Source: Hevea brasiliensis (lineage: Eukaryota; Streptophyta; Magnoliopsida; Malpighiales; Euphorbiaceae). From it: a stretch of 64,000 nt of DNA. Of the stretch, positions 37,101 through 49,300 are shown in pieces. The translations under genes were made by a program, and so were the position numbers. The notes under the pieces are model-generated. The model did no database searches. It was not told the DNA's origin and saw nothing but the letters and a program-made list of their open reading frames with translations. The first letter of the stretch is position 1. Every line of letters begins with the position of its first letter. The stretch covers positions 5,536,265-5,600,264 of the forward strand of contig NC_079505.1 in NCBI RefSeq assembly GCF_030052815.1, given 5' to 3'.

Positions 37101-39007
37101 TTATGATGCATGATCTAGATAAGTCACAGGATCAATAGACTAGCTTTTGGTGACTACTTTCCTGGTGTGGTGAATCCCCTGGATGGGTAATTGTTTCTTT
37201 CTTCTCTTGCATGGCTATTTACACTTGAAATGTTTAAGTTATTCTATTTTGGGCATCTCCGTCATATTAAGTGGAATTTATGAGTTCATCTCGTACATGC
37301 TTTTGCAAGTATGATAGAATCGATATAGGCCTGCAAGCATGCATGTGTTTATATGCGACCGATATTTTGGATTTTCTCTTATTACTGCAAGCTTCCTTCT
37401 TACTTCAAAGTATGCTGTTAATTGATTTCATCTTGTCCCTTATTCAGTAGAACTTTGATGTATTGTGTATCATTTTTTAGGGTACATTGGGAGCACGAAA
37501 CACCAAATGGCATTCACCAGTACTTCCTCAAGGTTAGTATATCAAGGCATTGAGTTTCTGACTATTGGGTAAATACTCTCGGTTGTCCTCTTTTATTTTT
37601 GATACTGATAGTTGGAAAATCATCCAAAGTTGTGGAAGGATATTTGACCTATTGAATCTGAGAATTTCAATTATTGTATCTATTTATATAATGTCTCTTT
37701 TCATCAGATTGTTGTGTTCATTACAAGCATTAATTATGCGGATTTCTCATTCTGTGTTGTTTGCAAGTGTTGGCATATGGAAAAAATTGTCTGGAAGAAA
37801 ATGGGTTAAAGGGCATACTAATATGTGATTATTTTAAAGTACAAAGTATTTGAGTGATTATTTTAAAGTACAAAGTATTTGAAAACCTATGTATAGTGTG
37901 TGTGTGATTGAGTGTGGAGCTTTAACAGTCAAAATCTGCAATGTTCTAACCGTTAAGTGTTGATAGATTTGCTAAATACTGGCAAATGTTTAGATAGATT
38001 TGCTAAATATTTTAACTTTGCAGGCAGTCCCAACAATATATACTGATATTAGTGGCCACACTGTTAGCTCAAACCAGGTAATAACAAACACCCTAAATAT
38101 AACAGATCTATTTGTTTTCGTCTCATTCATGGGATCATTTCCTAAGAGGCACTAACATGGGTATTGTACAGTACTCTGTAACAGAGCATTTCAAGAAATC
38201 AGAACCGGATCAACATGATTCTCTTGGAGTTTTCTTCTTCTATGACTTTTCTCCAATTAAGGTGTGTTCGTTGTCGACATCTAATATGCTTTTTAAATTC
38301 CTTAGAGTTTTTCATGGTAGGTGTTGCAGACTTTTCTATTTGCATGTGACTTCTGATGTAATAGTAATCTGTTTGTTTTCTCTCTGCTAAATAGTGTGAT
38401 GTACAACCATAAAGAATAGATCAAGAGAAATTAATTCTCAAGAACAAAGAGGGTAGAGAAACACATTCTCTGGAGAAACAAATTCTCAAAATATTTATTT
38501 AATTGTCAATAATATCATAATCAAAGATACCGAATAATGGAAAACCTATGACTATTCGATTCATCCTGATATGAGAACTTTCAAAATAACAATGGTTGTG
38601 ACATTCATGTTTCCATTGTCAATCTGTGCTTCTTCTAAGAGGATTGGCCACCTGATGTTGCTTATCATTTGTTTGTGTATTGCAGGTGACTTTTAAAGAG
38701 GAGCATATTTCATTTTTACACTTCATGACCAATATTTGCGCAGTATTTGGAGGTAATCTTTCTTGCTCATTCTCCTGGGCCTCCATGAAAATGATTGTTC
38801 GATAATTTAAAGACAAGCCTATTTGATCTTGTTTTGTTATCTCTTAATATCAAAAAATCCAGGTTTACTATTCTCTTTGGATTTCTGTAATTAAGAGGCT
38901 GTTACTCTTTTTTAGGTATTTTCACAATTGCTGGAATAATAGATTCATTTGTGTATCATAGTCAAAGAGCAATCAAGAAAAAAGCAGAAATTGGCAAGTA
39001 CAGATGA
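31106..39007 (+). CDS. ERGIC3: ERGIC3/ERV46-type ER-Golgi cargo receptor
   Basis: Proteins of this family cycle between ER and Golgi in COPII/COPI vesicles as a complex with Erv41 and act in cargo sorting and retrieval. Thirteen coding exons: 31106-31238, 33582-33655, 33788-33871, 34017-34097, 34574-34654, 35290-35382, 36799-36978, 37119-37186, 37481-37532, 38024-38077, 38172-38261, 38686-38752, 38916-39007; 1,149 nt, 382 aa, about the length of human ERGIC3. Short cytosolic N-terminus with the family motif LDAYPKINEDFYRRT (about 7-21), first membrane segment (about 25-45), large lumenal domain with paired cysteines (YCGSCYGAE, CCNSCEQVREAY), second membrane segment (NICAVFGGIFTIAGIIDSF, about 335-355) and a basic tail (QRAIKKKAEIGKYR). 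The ATG at 31106 puts LRKLDAYPK near the start as in relatives; an in-frame ATG at 31070 is possible. Introns 1 and 11 contain transposon copies. Confidence 0.95.
32293..32730 (-). mobile_element. solo LTR of the 365 bp family
   Basis: It runs TGATGTAGAAC...TTCTGCATTA and follows the same order of blocks as 14,451-14,884 (AATTCTCAATAA, AATAATAGAAAA, CCTAATTCAACTCTAATTAGG). It is interrupted at 32,438-32,531 by an RTE tail. Its end is CATTA instead of CATCA, and no flanking duplication was found. Confidence 0.65.
32438..32531 (+). mobile_element. 5'-truncated RTE-type LINE stub inside the solo LTR
   Basis: The 94 bp sequence matches the end of the element at 10,240-10,688 (from ATTTTAACTCAAAATTG, the equivalent of about 10,591, to the TTGAG tail). 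The flanks are TTAATGGAGCT (32427-32437) and TTAATAGAGCT (32532-32542), an 11 bp duplication with one difference. Confidence 0.85.
34114..34141. repeat. (CT)n microsatellite
   Basis: A CT run lies 16 bp after the donor of ERGIC3 exon 4. It makes an artificial Leu-Ser frame, which is not a gene. Confidence 0.9.
37825..37882. repeat. 29 bp tandem duplication in ERGIC3 intron 9
   Basis: The unit GTGATTATTTTAAAGTACAA plus ten further bases is present twice in direct succession with almost no difference, so the duplication looks recent. Confidence 0.85.
38397..38562 (-). mobile_element. partial LTR of the 365 bp family in ERGIC3 intron 11
   Basis: It begins TGATGTACAACC and includes AGAAATTAATTCTCAAGAAC and ATTTAATTGTCAATAATATC, as at 11,280-11,385 read in reverse. 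Similarity fades near 38,562, before the TATA-box region, so the copy is truncated. Confidence 0.6.
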
Positions 39008-39595
39008 TATGCCGGGTTGACATTTTCGGCAGGATGTTTTTGGGATGATGGAAATCATTGAAATTGTTTCTTCTCAATAGTCACCAATCTCTTCACATTA
39101 TTCACTCTTGCTTCCAGTCAGTTTACCGTTGTAGGCCATAGACGTCAGAATATGAACCCAGCTCCTGTTTAATCAAATGATACTTGTTACAAATGTTCTT
39201 CATCGACCTTCAGTACTCCTGTTACATATCAATAGATGTCTGAAAGTCTCTCTCACAATATCAGAGCAGTTTGCTTCTTCTTAGGATATATTATTATTAT
39301 TACATAGAAATAGGCTTATGTACAATATAACTAAGCTCCATGAGCACAATGAATTGAAGATCCATTCAGAAGTTGAAGTTAGAGGCAATTGACTTGGCAG
39401 ATAGCAAATCAAATTTTGTGTTAGCTAACAGTTAACTAGTAAGCTATTCTGAGCTTTCTTTTCCTCTTTTTGGGTGGGATAGAAATGGAGATGTGGCCAT
39501 GACATTTTGTATTGTCATTGGGAATAATTATACTCAAAATCTCAAAATTAATTTGAGAGATTTTGAATTTTATCTACGAAAGCAATGATTTATAA

Positions 39596-39637
<42 letters not shown>

Positions 39638-39830
39638 TTTTTGTCAATACATTTTGTTGTGATCATAAAACAAATAGATTTTCTCTTACTTGGTATTGCT
39701 GGATAAAATTTCAAAGCTATCACATTTACGATAAATGGTAATTTTTAATTAAATTTATTAAATTTTTATTATCGCATTACGACAAGCGATAATTTTTAAA
39801 TAAATTTATCGATATGTTTTTTGTATTTCA
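39008..39830. other. 3' UTR of ERGIC3 and spacer
   Basis: The first few hundred bases are probably 3' UTR. An (AAT)n microsatellite occupies about 39,596-39,637. Confidence 0.5.
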
Positions 39831-40199
39831 TAAATTATAATATATAATTATTATAGAATTTAATTTTCGAAACATGATTCTTAATTAATTTTATGTTTTA
39901 AATTTAAATAATGAAAAAAATATTAATTATTAAATATAATTATTAATTTTTTTATTTTTTAAATAATTATAATATATAATTATTATAGAATTTAATTTTT
40001 TAAATATATTTTCAAATTAATTAATGTAGCAACTTCTTTTTAATTTTATATTATTTTTTAAAAAATCTCTAATCAGGGTATCTCAAGTTGTCGCAAATGC
40101 GTCGCCTTTAATATAAAATATTGAAGTTGTGGAAATTTTGAGAAAATAATTAAGGTTTTGAGGTGTGAATGATTACCATATTAGGGGCAATTATTTTTT

Positions 40200-40387
40200 T
40201 ATTTTTTGTAATATATAATTATTATAAAATTTATTTTTTTAATACAATTATTAATTAATTTGATTTTTAAAATTTAAATAATAAAAAATATTATTTAGTT
40301 TGAAGACATCAATGGCAATAAAATTCAATATTTATATTTATTTTAAAGGAAAATTAAAATTATTTAATAAAATATTCTTAAACACAA

Positions 40388-40427
<40 letters not shown>

Positions 40428-42165
40428 AAAAATAACTAAAAAAACTTTTAGTTATTAAGACCATTAATTTGAGAGTAATTATTAATTTATTTATTCAAAA
40501 TTTATGAATAATGATTTAAAGTTTTAATATTCTAAACAGCAAAGTTGAAATTCTTTCAATTAAATAATAATTTTATTTTTAATTAACAATGGCTTAATGA
40601 CTTAATTAATTTTAATATGAATTTTTTTTTATCTCTGCCTATAAATAGTTATTATCTTTTACCATTTGACACACACCAAACTTTCTTCTCACCGAGTATA
40701 TTTTTTTATCTAATTACCATTAATTCTTTTGTTTGCTCCATTATTTTTATTAATATTTTAAATTTAAATAATAAAAAAATATTAATCACTAAATATAATT
40801 ATTATTCATTATCATATTCCCTAATTTTTAATTTGAAAAAAATCAATAGTAATAAAATTAATATTCATATTTGTTTTAAAGGAAAATCAAAATCGTTTAA
40901 TAAAATATAATTAAACACATTATTTATTATTTTTATTTTTATTATTACTATTATTATTATAAATAAATAAAAACTTATGGTCATTAAAAAAAAAACTTGT
41001 GGCTATTAAATTCATTGATTTAAGAGCAACTAACTTATTTGTCCAAAGCTTATGACTAACATTTTAGAATTTTAATATTTTAAATAGCAACATTAAAATT
41101 CTTTCAATTAAAGAATAATATTTTTTTAATTAATAATGATTTAATGGCTTAATTAAATTTGATATGAATTTTTTTTTTATCTCTACTTATAGATAGTTAA
41201 TATCTTCAACCATTTGAAACACATTAAACGTTCTTCTTACCAAGTATTCTCTCTTAATCTACTTACTCTTAATTTTTTTGATTTACTTTATTATTTTTAT
41301 TACTTCTTTCAAGAGTTACTGATTTCAATTCATAAATCTTATTTATATATTTCTGTTAATTGTTGTTTCTATGTAATATTAAAAAAAAGTTAATTAAATC
41401 TTAAAAGATAACGGTTTGTGCCAGAATTATCCTTAAAACAGTGTTATTATGCCTCAAGCTAATCTTTTATTTTCCACCATTTTATTACTACTATTTTCTA
41501 GCACTATTTAATTCTCTTTAGCATTCATTAATTTCTCCATTTCTTTTCTTATTTGTAATTGAAGCAATGATACTTTTTTTACCTAATTTATAATTCAATC
41601 TTTCATTCTTAATATTAATTAAATAATTATTTAAAAATATATGATCACATCTCATAATAATTCTATTTTGTACTTTTGTTTTTATTATTATTAATTTTTA
41701 TTTTATTTTTCTCGTTCCATTTTTGACCACAAAATTAAAATAAATTAATTTTTTAAAATAATTGAATTAACACAAATTATGAATTAAGTTAAAACAAATC
41801 AACTAAATATATTAATATTATTTATTTGAGTTGTTCTTTTTTCTTCAGCCTCCACTAATTTCTCCATTTTTTTTTCTAACTGAATATTAATGTCTTTCCT
41901 GTTTGGTTTATAATTCAATCACTTGCCCATTAATAGCTAATTAAATCATAATTTGAAAATATATTGTAGCTTAATTTATTATTATTAATTCTTATTTTAT
42001 TTTTTTCACTCCATTAAGTACAAAGAAAATTAATATAAATTAAATTTTATTTGTTAAAAAGAGTTAAACAGACATAAATCGTGAATTAAATTAAAACAAA
42101 ATAAATCAGATTAGTATATTATAGTCAATTAATATAAAGTCAACTTATATTCCCCATATAAAGTC
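40200..42165. repeat. A+T-rich repeat family with promoter-like core, two tandem units
   Basis: Two units about 535-550 bp apart share TTTTAAAGGAAAAT (40,341 and 40,874), TTTTAATATT blocks, a TATA-like box (TATAAATAG at 40,640-40,648, TATAGATAG at 41,188-41,196) and the following ACCATTTGA..CACA..AAAC..TTCTTCT block. A longer shared part follows the second unit, ending near TCAATTAATATAAAGTCAAC (about 42,150). A third copy lies at 51,600-52,875. There is no protein-coding frame. The nature of the family is unknown to me. Confidence 0.7.
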
Positions 42166-42937
42166 ATCCAGATGCATAATATGCATTCTTTTTATATAAT
42201 TAATGCAATTTTTTTTTTCTAAAAAGTTGAGAGCTACCTTTCAAGTCTTTTTATATAATCATATTAGTAATTTTTTTTTATTTCCTTTTTATTTTTTATT
42301 AGATTATTTTCCTGTTTTATTTGAATTAAGTTTTTTTTCATTTGAAAAATTTTAAAGATACATGGAAAATAAAATTATATTAAAAATTTAAATCCAAGCA
42401 GGAATAATTGAAAATATTAGCTGAAACTAATTTAAAAAAAGAGAATGTATATAATAATTTGAGCAATGAATCAAATGTTAAAATAATATAAATTTGTAAT
42501 CTTATAAGATTAGGTAGTAATTTAGTGTCATTCAGTTTATTTAATCATTAGCATCAGTAAATTTTAAATTATATTTGTTAATTAAATAATTTAACTATAT
42601 TTTAAATAAAGTAATTACATAAACTATCATTAATTTATGTATAAAAAGAATTAAAGAATATTTTTCTTAAATAATTATGTCATAAATTAATTTAAAAAAT
42701 TGCTATTAAAACAAAAGAAAATTTATTTAAATTAAATAAGCAAAATTTAATTTGATAATAAAAATTTATTATTATTTAGATTATAATATATATGCATAGC
42801 ATGGATATTTCATTAGTCACTCTCAATGAAGTGAAATTTCATTATTTTATCCATAGATCCACACAGTCAGTTTAGACAATAATGTGATTGATTAGTGCTG
42901 CCTTAGATATAAAAAAGCAGTTATTATTATTTTTAAG

Positions 42938-45465
42938 TGTAACACCCCTAATTTTTAAATTTATTATTTTTGGATAAATATTGATATTTTATTTTATTTG
43001 AATTTTAGGAAATTATTTGAAATTTTTCGGATTTTAGAAATCGAGTTCGATTTTCCGAAAATAAAAACTTTGATGATTTTTAAAAATTAATTTAAAGACC
43101 ACATGGCAAAACTAAAAATATATTTGGAGTCTACGAATTTTTCTGAGTTTTCAAGAATTTTTTCAAAATTTTTAGGCATCATTTTCGGTCTCAAGGCAGA
43201 GTAAAAATTTAAAATTTTGTATCTTGAATCGAACCGGCTGAATCAAATCAGACCGAATCGGACTGGCCTAATCGGACCGGCTCCTTTTTCTTCTTCTTCT
43301 CCTCTTCCCGCGCGCGTTCTCCTCCCTCTCTCTCTCTCTCTCCCATTTTCTCTCTCCTCCCTCCTCCCCTCGCCAACCACCTCCCAAGAACCCATTTCAT
43401 GCCGCTGAACGCCGGAAGCGTTGCTTGGCGAGGCGACCAGCGGCCAATCCGGCCACCATTTGGGCCGGGTCTTGTGTCTAAACCCATCTACACCTCGAGA
43501 GCTTTCCATAGACACCAAGAACACCAAAATCCATCTAGCGGTTTGTCCAATTTTTGTCCGGGAAATTTTAGCCCATTTTGACTTTTGGGCTAGATTTCTC
43601 GCAACCGTGAACCCCACAAGAAAACCGAGAGTACCAGAGCGCTCCACTCGTCGAGAGCTTCATGGCAATATAAATTTCAAAATTTTTCGACACCATTTTT
43701 CGATGGGTCCCACGGAACTTCGCAGTGTTTTTCCGAGCATTAAATGAGCTTAGAAAATTCTGTAAAATTTATGTACTAACCCCCGTGTTGTGAGCTTCGT
43801 GTAGGTATCTTCAATTCGCGAAAATTCGACAGTTGTCCGGGTCTGTGAATTTCTGGCCAGATAGATCGGCTACCGAAAAAGTCTCCGAATTTGATCGAGA
43901 TTTTGGCTACCTCACCATTGTCAGACGTCCCGAGAGCGTCCCTAGAGTCGGAATCGGCGTAGATAAACCTGAACTTTACTTTTTCATAATTTTCTAGTGC
44001 TTAAATGGGATTAAAAATCCATAAAATATTCGTGGTAGCTCAGAAAATTATGATTCATTTTGCAATAGCCTAGTAATATTGCTAAGGACAGCGGGGAAAA
44101 GTTTTAGAATTTTTAGAGCTTATTTGGGCAGTTTTTGCAAAAATAATCAATTATAAGGACTAAACTGTAAATTTACATTTTGTGATTGAGGACTATTTGG
44201 ATAGGCCCAGGAGGGGCTGTGTGATGTGATTGAGTTGTGGGTGTATGAATTGTGAATATAGAAGTGCATTTTGAGCCCTTTTGCAGGTTGGGTAGGTCCT
44301 AGGTATATGGGAGACTCTGCCGGATTTTCGGCACGACTTAGAACATATTTGGTCTTTTTTTGGTTTGTATTGAGTCAATTGTATTAAATAATTGTAATGT
44401 AATTGCAGTGTGGAATAACCTTCTTCCTCCGCCCAGCCGCCACAGTGACTGCTGTCAAGTCTGTGAGTAAAATATTAATTTTAATTGTAATTTCGATATT
44501 ATTATATGTTCAAGCATGCCCATGCATCACTTATATGCATATATCTATGTAGTTAAACTCTAGGCAAATTTTATGTTGCATTCACAACTGTTAAAGTGCC
44601 ATGTATGTTGTTGTGGTAATTTGGAGCAGTGTGCGTGCGTTGGCGTGCGTGTGATGTGGTGTTGGCTATGGATAGGACGAGTAGTCACGGCTTGAGATCT
44701 TCACTGGGACCCGGTCCTTCGGGGTAGTCACGGCTTGAGTTCTTCGCTGGGGCCCCGATTTGGTTTATTAAGCGAAAGTCCGGCTTGAGTTCTTCGCTGG
44801 CACAGGTTAGATTTAAGAGAGCTGTATAGGGGATCAGCTCACATATATTATGATTGATATTACTGGGTGTGTGAGTGCTCCAAATTACCTTTTTGCTGTT
44901 ATGATATGAAAATATTGCTGATGTTGCATTTCACTCTACAGGGTACATTAGTTTTAGATAGTTATAGAGATTATAGTTAAAATTGATATTTTACTCTCTG
45001 AGTCGAACGCTCACTCCTGTTCAATATTTTTCCAGGCTACAGGAAGATATTTTTGAGGTTAACCTGCTTTTCTCCCTCGCAGGTCGTTCATTAATGTTTG
45101 TACAAACCTGTTAACTCTTAGAATTTCCGCATGTAATAGAAATATTTATTTGATTTGGATCTGTAATATAAATTGTTATTTTGGATCTGTAAACTTATTA
45201 TTTTATGTATGTTAATGGACTGGATGAGGGAGCTGAGCTCCCATTTATTTTATGTTGTTATGAGTATGTGGAGAGTAAGCTAAGCTCCCCAAATGATTAT
45301 ATATTGTGTTTACAGGTCCGGACTCTGTTCGGTTGATTTCTTGAAATTGAGCCCAAATGAGCCTTAGAGTTAGGTTAAGGAATAGTTAGTCTTACTACGG
45401 GCCTCGGAGGCTTTAGGCTGGCCCAGGTCCTAATGCCGGTCCGGCCCATAGGTTGGGTCGTGATA
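42938..45465 (+). mobile_element. solo LTR, 2,528 bp, with 5 bp target-site duplication
   Basis: It starts TGTAACACCCC and ends GTCGTGATA, and is flanked by TTAAG at 42,933-42,937 and 45,466-45,470. The expected terminal ACA has become ATA. The interior is G+C-richer than the surroundings, with a polypyrimidine stretch at about 43,280-43,375 and CGGCTTGAGTTCTTCGCTGG repeats at about 44,690-44,800. No internal region is present. Open frames at 43,217-43,747 on both strands are chance frames in this G+C-richer part. Confidence 0.85.
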
Positions 45466-45470
45466 TTAAG

Positions 45471-46373
45471 AATGTGATATTCATATTTTTTAAAGAGGGA
45501 TACATATACATTGGGTGTATTTAATAATCTTTTTAAAATATAAAAATATGAAAATAATTTTTTTTAATCTAAAAATCAAATTTTAAATAAATTTTATTTA
45601 ATTGAAAGAAATAAATTCATTTCAACATAATTTAACAAAAGTTCAAATCATTCAATGAAACTTTTTATTAAAAATTTAAAAACACTCCATTTAAATTATA
45701 TTTATTTTTTTTAAATAAGGATAAAAAAATAAGTATATTAAATTTAATTTTTTAATTATTAAATAATAAAATCAATGAATTCTACCATTTTAAATTTTAG
45801 GTAAAAGGTGTATTTTTACTCTTAAACTAATACTAAATAGTTAAATAAGTTCCTAAAAAAATAATAAATAAATCAATCCAATTAAATCCTACTCAACTAA
45901 ACCAACCCTCAAAGTACCTGATAACCAAGAAGCATTCAGCACTCATGTCACCATATCACGTTCTAGGTAACTATGATTCAACCTGTAATAAGGTGATAGG
46001 GGGAAAAGAGAAAACCACCAACTTGAATAATCATACAGATAAGATTCGAAAACAGAAAGCTTTAAAGTGAAAATATGGCCAGTCTGAAAAAATTGTCAGC
46101 AAGCCTCAATTACTTGACAGAAATGCTATGAGAAAAAGTACCATCTGCTTTTGCATCTTTGGAGAGTCCCATCCCTACGATTTTGCTTTCTAACAAAATC
46201 TACCCGAGAGAAATGCTTAAAGATGTAATGAAAAAGATGCGAAGGTACTCTTGTTAAAGTCCCCAAGAGATACAGGACAAACACCAAAAGAACCAACAAG
46301 ATAAAAAGATGAAAAACTAGCTATCTCATCATCATTTTGAGAAAAATGGCTACAAGGAAATATCAGTTTTGAG
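45471..46373. other. intergenic region
   Basis: The first half is A+T-rich. From about 45,900 to 46,373 the composition is more balanced and probably includes the 3' UTR of the PHP gene. No other feature was seen. Confidence 0.5.
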
Positions 46374-49300
46374 TTATTTACTCTCTATAGGAACATGAAG
46401 CCCTCCTTGATTAATTGAAATATGGGAAAGCTTCAGCTTAATGGCCTCAAACTCGGCATTCTGTCTCTCTTCATTTGTTAACCACAATGATAAGCAACGA
46501 TCAATCAAATCTGTGCCACAGCTCGAGGGAGCAATTCCCTTTAAAATTCTTGTTCTCCCATACCTTGTTATCCTTTCTAGATTAGTATCAGAGGGCTCCT
46601 CAGCATAGTTCTCAAGAATGTCCCTTATAGCACCACACCAGATTGGACGAGCTACCTTCAGGAAGTCATGCAATGCCAACACTGGAAGATTGACGCTTCC
46701 CAGTTCAGACTCGCTGTTTCCAACCCTTCCATGAAAATCTGACCCTCCAAGCTTCAGAAGACCGTAAGCGTCTGCTAGGTCACTGTATACTGTTCAAAAA
46801 AAACAAAATCAGTATATGAATTCCAATCTAAGAAAAAAAGTTAACCGAGATCAGTCATACATTTTGAGTGTCCTGTTAAAGCTAAAATGCCACTATTCTA
46901 TTACTGAAAACTCCATCCTTACTCATGGTAATAGCCAAATGGGACTTTGGAGAATAGCCATTCGTATCAACAAGTAAATCATCTCAGTATCTCCATGCAG
47001 ATCAAGTAAGTTGGAATTGGTTTCAACTTGGAATCACAAGAAATTTATTGAATTTTTCATAACTCACTAGACTTTGAATTTCAAACTTAGCACACAAACT
47101 TCAAGCTGCACATGAAATAGCAAGTTACCTAAGTTTGTGTTGCACAAGAACTCATAGATCACATGGTGACATCAATCATTTTCATCAAATATAAAGCAAC
47201 AAAAAAGAGTTCTAATTCCGAGCAAAATTCATCTATCCTGGTTGACATTTTGACTAGTACCATTTGGGTTGTAAAGAAACATAACAGAAAACACAGGAGG
47301 GGATTTTCAGTCAGCTCTCTGAATGCAAGTAATATCATTCTATGTCTTATGCAAATCCTATGAAATCGAATCAACATTTCATATCTGAAGTGGGAGGATG
47401 AATTGAAGAGCAGTTCCAATTCACCTTCATCAATGAAGTTCAGCCTATTACTCCACAGTGGTGTTAATATTTTTCCCCCTTCGCTAATATTTATCATTAT
47501 CAAATGCATTTATAGGTCAAGAAGATATATCTAATACAAAAAGTTAAAGAAGATATAATGTTAGTCCATAGCATTTGACACATAAAAACCAATAAAAGAA
47601 TAAAAACTTGAAAAGGAGATAAAGATTTAGAAAATAAGAGGGAGAGGCAGTTGAGGACAGAAACCACATGCCTGCCAGTTTTCCATCGCTTCTGTAAACT
47701 TCCAACCCATGAAGACCTGCATCTTTCAGCCATCTGATAACTGCAACAGGATTCTTCAATGCCCATGGATGAGCCAGCACTGCAAGTCCACCAGTTTCAC
47801 ATATCACTTGTATTGCTTCCTCTGCAAGAGGCTCACTTCCCCTGATGCAGAACAGATAAACACTTTCCATCTATCAGTTCTGAATTTTCTAAATAAAAAT
47901 AAGCTAAAACTGGTTAATAACATAAGTACTGGATTGTTACGTGGAATAAGCAGGTCCGCCATCATATAGATATTTGGCGAAAGCTTGTTTCAGATTCTCA
48001 ACATGGCCTGCTTCAACCATAGCCCGAGCCACGTGCACTCTCCCAGGAGCAACTCCTTTGCCAGCAATCCTGGCAACATGTTCCCACTTAAGAGGCAAGT
48101 TGAGTTTGTTGAGCTTCAAGATCATATCTTTTGCACGAAGGTAACGACCATCTCGTATGTTAGCCAATAAATTTTCCAGTTCCTCAAATTTTGCTGGCCC
48201 ACAGCAACTGTAATATGCAAGAATGTGCACTGGCTCCTCTGCTTCAGTATTTCTGCTTTATAAATCAAAGGATCCAAACCCAAACATCAGAGGTACAGAT
48301 AAGCCAAGAGGAGAGAGGAAAAAAAAAAACAACTCTGAAGTGAACCTTGTTTTTTTTTTCTTTTTTTTCTTTTTTTCCTCTTTATTGGTTCTCTTCTCCT
48401 TGCAGTGTGTTCATAAAATGTGGTTGTTGAAATAACGCACATTAAATATGAGCTTGAAGTTTCCTCATAACGCCCATAATATTTTTTTTTTCAGGGTTAG
48501 GGTTTATTGGTTCTCTTCTACTTGCAATGTGTTTGTATCAGTGTTATTAAGGCAAGAAATGACACAAAGGCGACAGCGTACAAGCTACCCTATGGCCTTA
48601 GGCAACAGCCGAGGCGAGGGCCTTTTACAGTGAGGCATCGTAGCCTCTATATATATATATATATATATCATACTTTTAACTAGTTTAATAAATAAAAAAA
48701 ACATATTTAAAAAAAATACATTTTATTTGCACTATATGTAATATACAAGAAACAGAAAGCAGAAAAATAAGGTTACAGAAAGGAAATGAAATTTAAAGAA
48801 AGATTAATTAACTCCACTTTGTTAGGGCGTAGGGAATAGGAGAGAAGAGGAGAGGAGGACGAGAGAAGAGAAGAGGAGAGAAGGAGGAGAGTTAGTTTTG
48901 AAAGAGGCGCACCTCGCTTGGTGCCTCAATGCTTTGGTGAGAGAGGCACTCACTTGTTGGAACTAGGCCTGGCCTGGCCTAGGGCCTCGACCGGTGCCTT
49001 TTGGCACCTTTAATAACACTGACTCAAATGGTTGTTGAAATATCGCACACTGAATATGAGCTTGAAGTTTGCTCCATAACTCCCATAACATTTTTTGTAG
49101 TGTATCTGTCCCACCTAAAAGTGGCTATATTTCAATATATTCTATTCATGTCCCAATTCTAATCATTTAATATCCATTTTGATGTCATTGACATATATTA
49201 TGCTATTTGTAGTCTCTCTCTTTCTATTTCTATATATATGTAAAGTTTAAAAGCCATCATATAATAATCCAAAAAACTGAAATGTAAAAGAAAAATGGAG

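Noticed and set aside
43217..43747. Overlapping open frames of 60-134 aa on both strands
   Set aside because: They lie inside the solo LTR at 42,938-45,465, where higher G+C content lowers stop frequency. No domain is recognisable and strands conflict.
47159..47509. 116 aa minus-strand frame between PHP exons
   Set aside because: It lies within the fourth intron of the PHP gene and shows no homology-like pattern; exons 4 and 5 join in frame without it.
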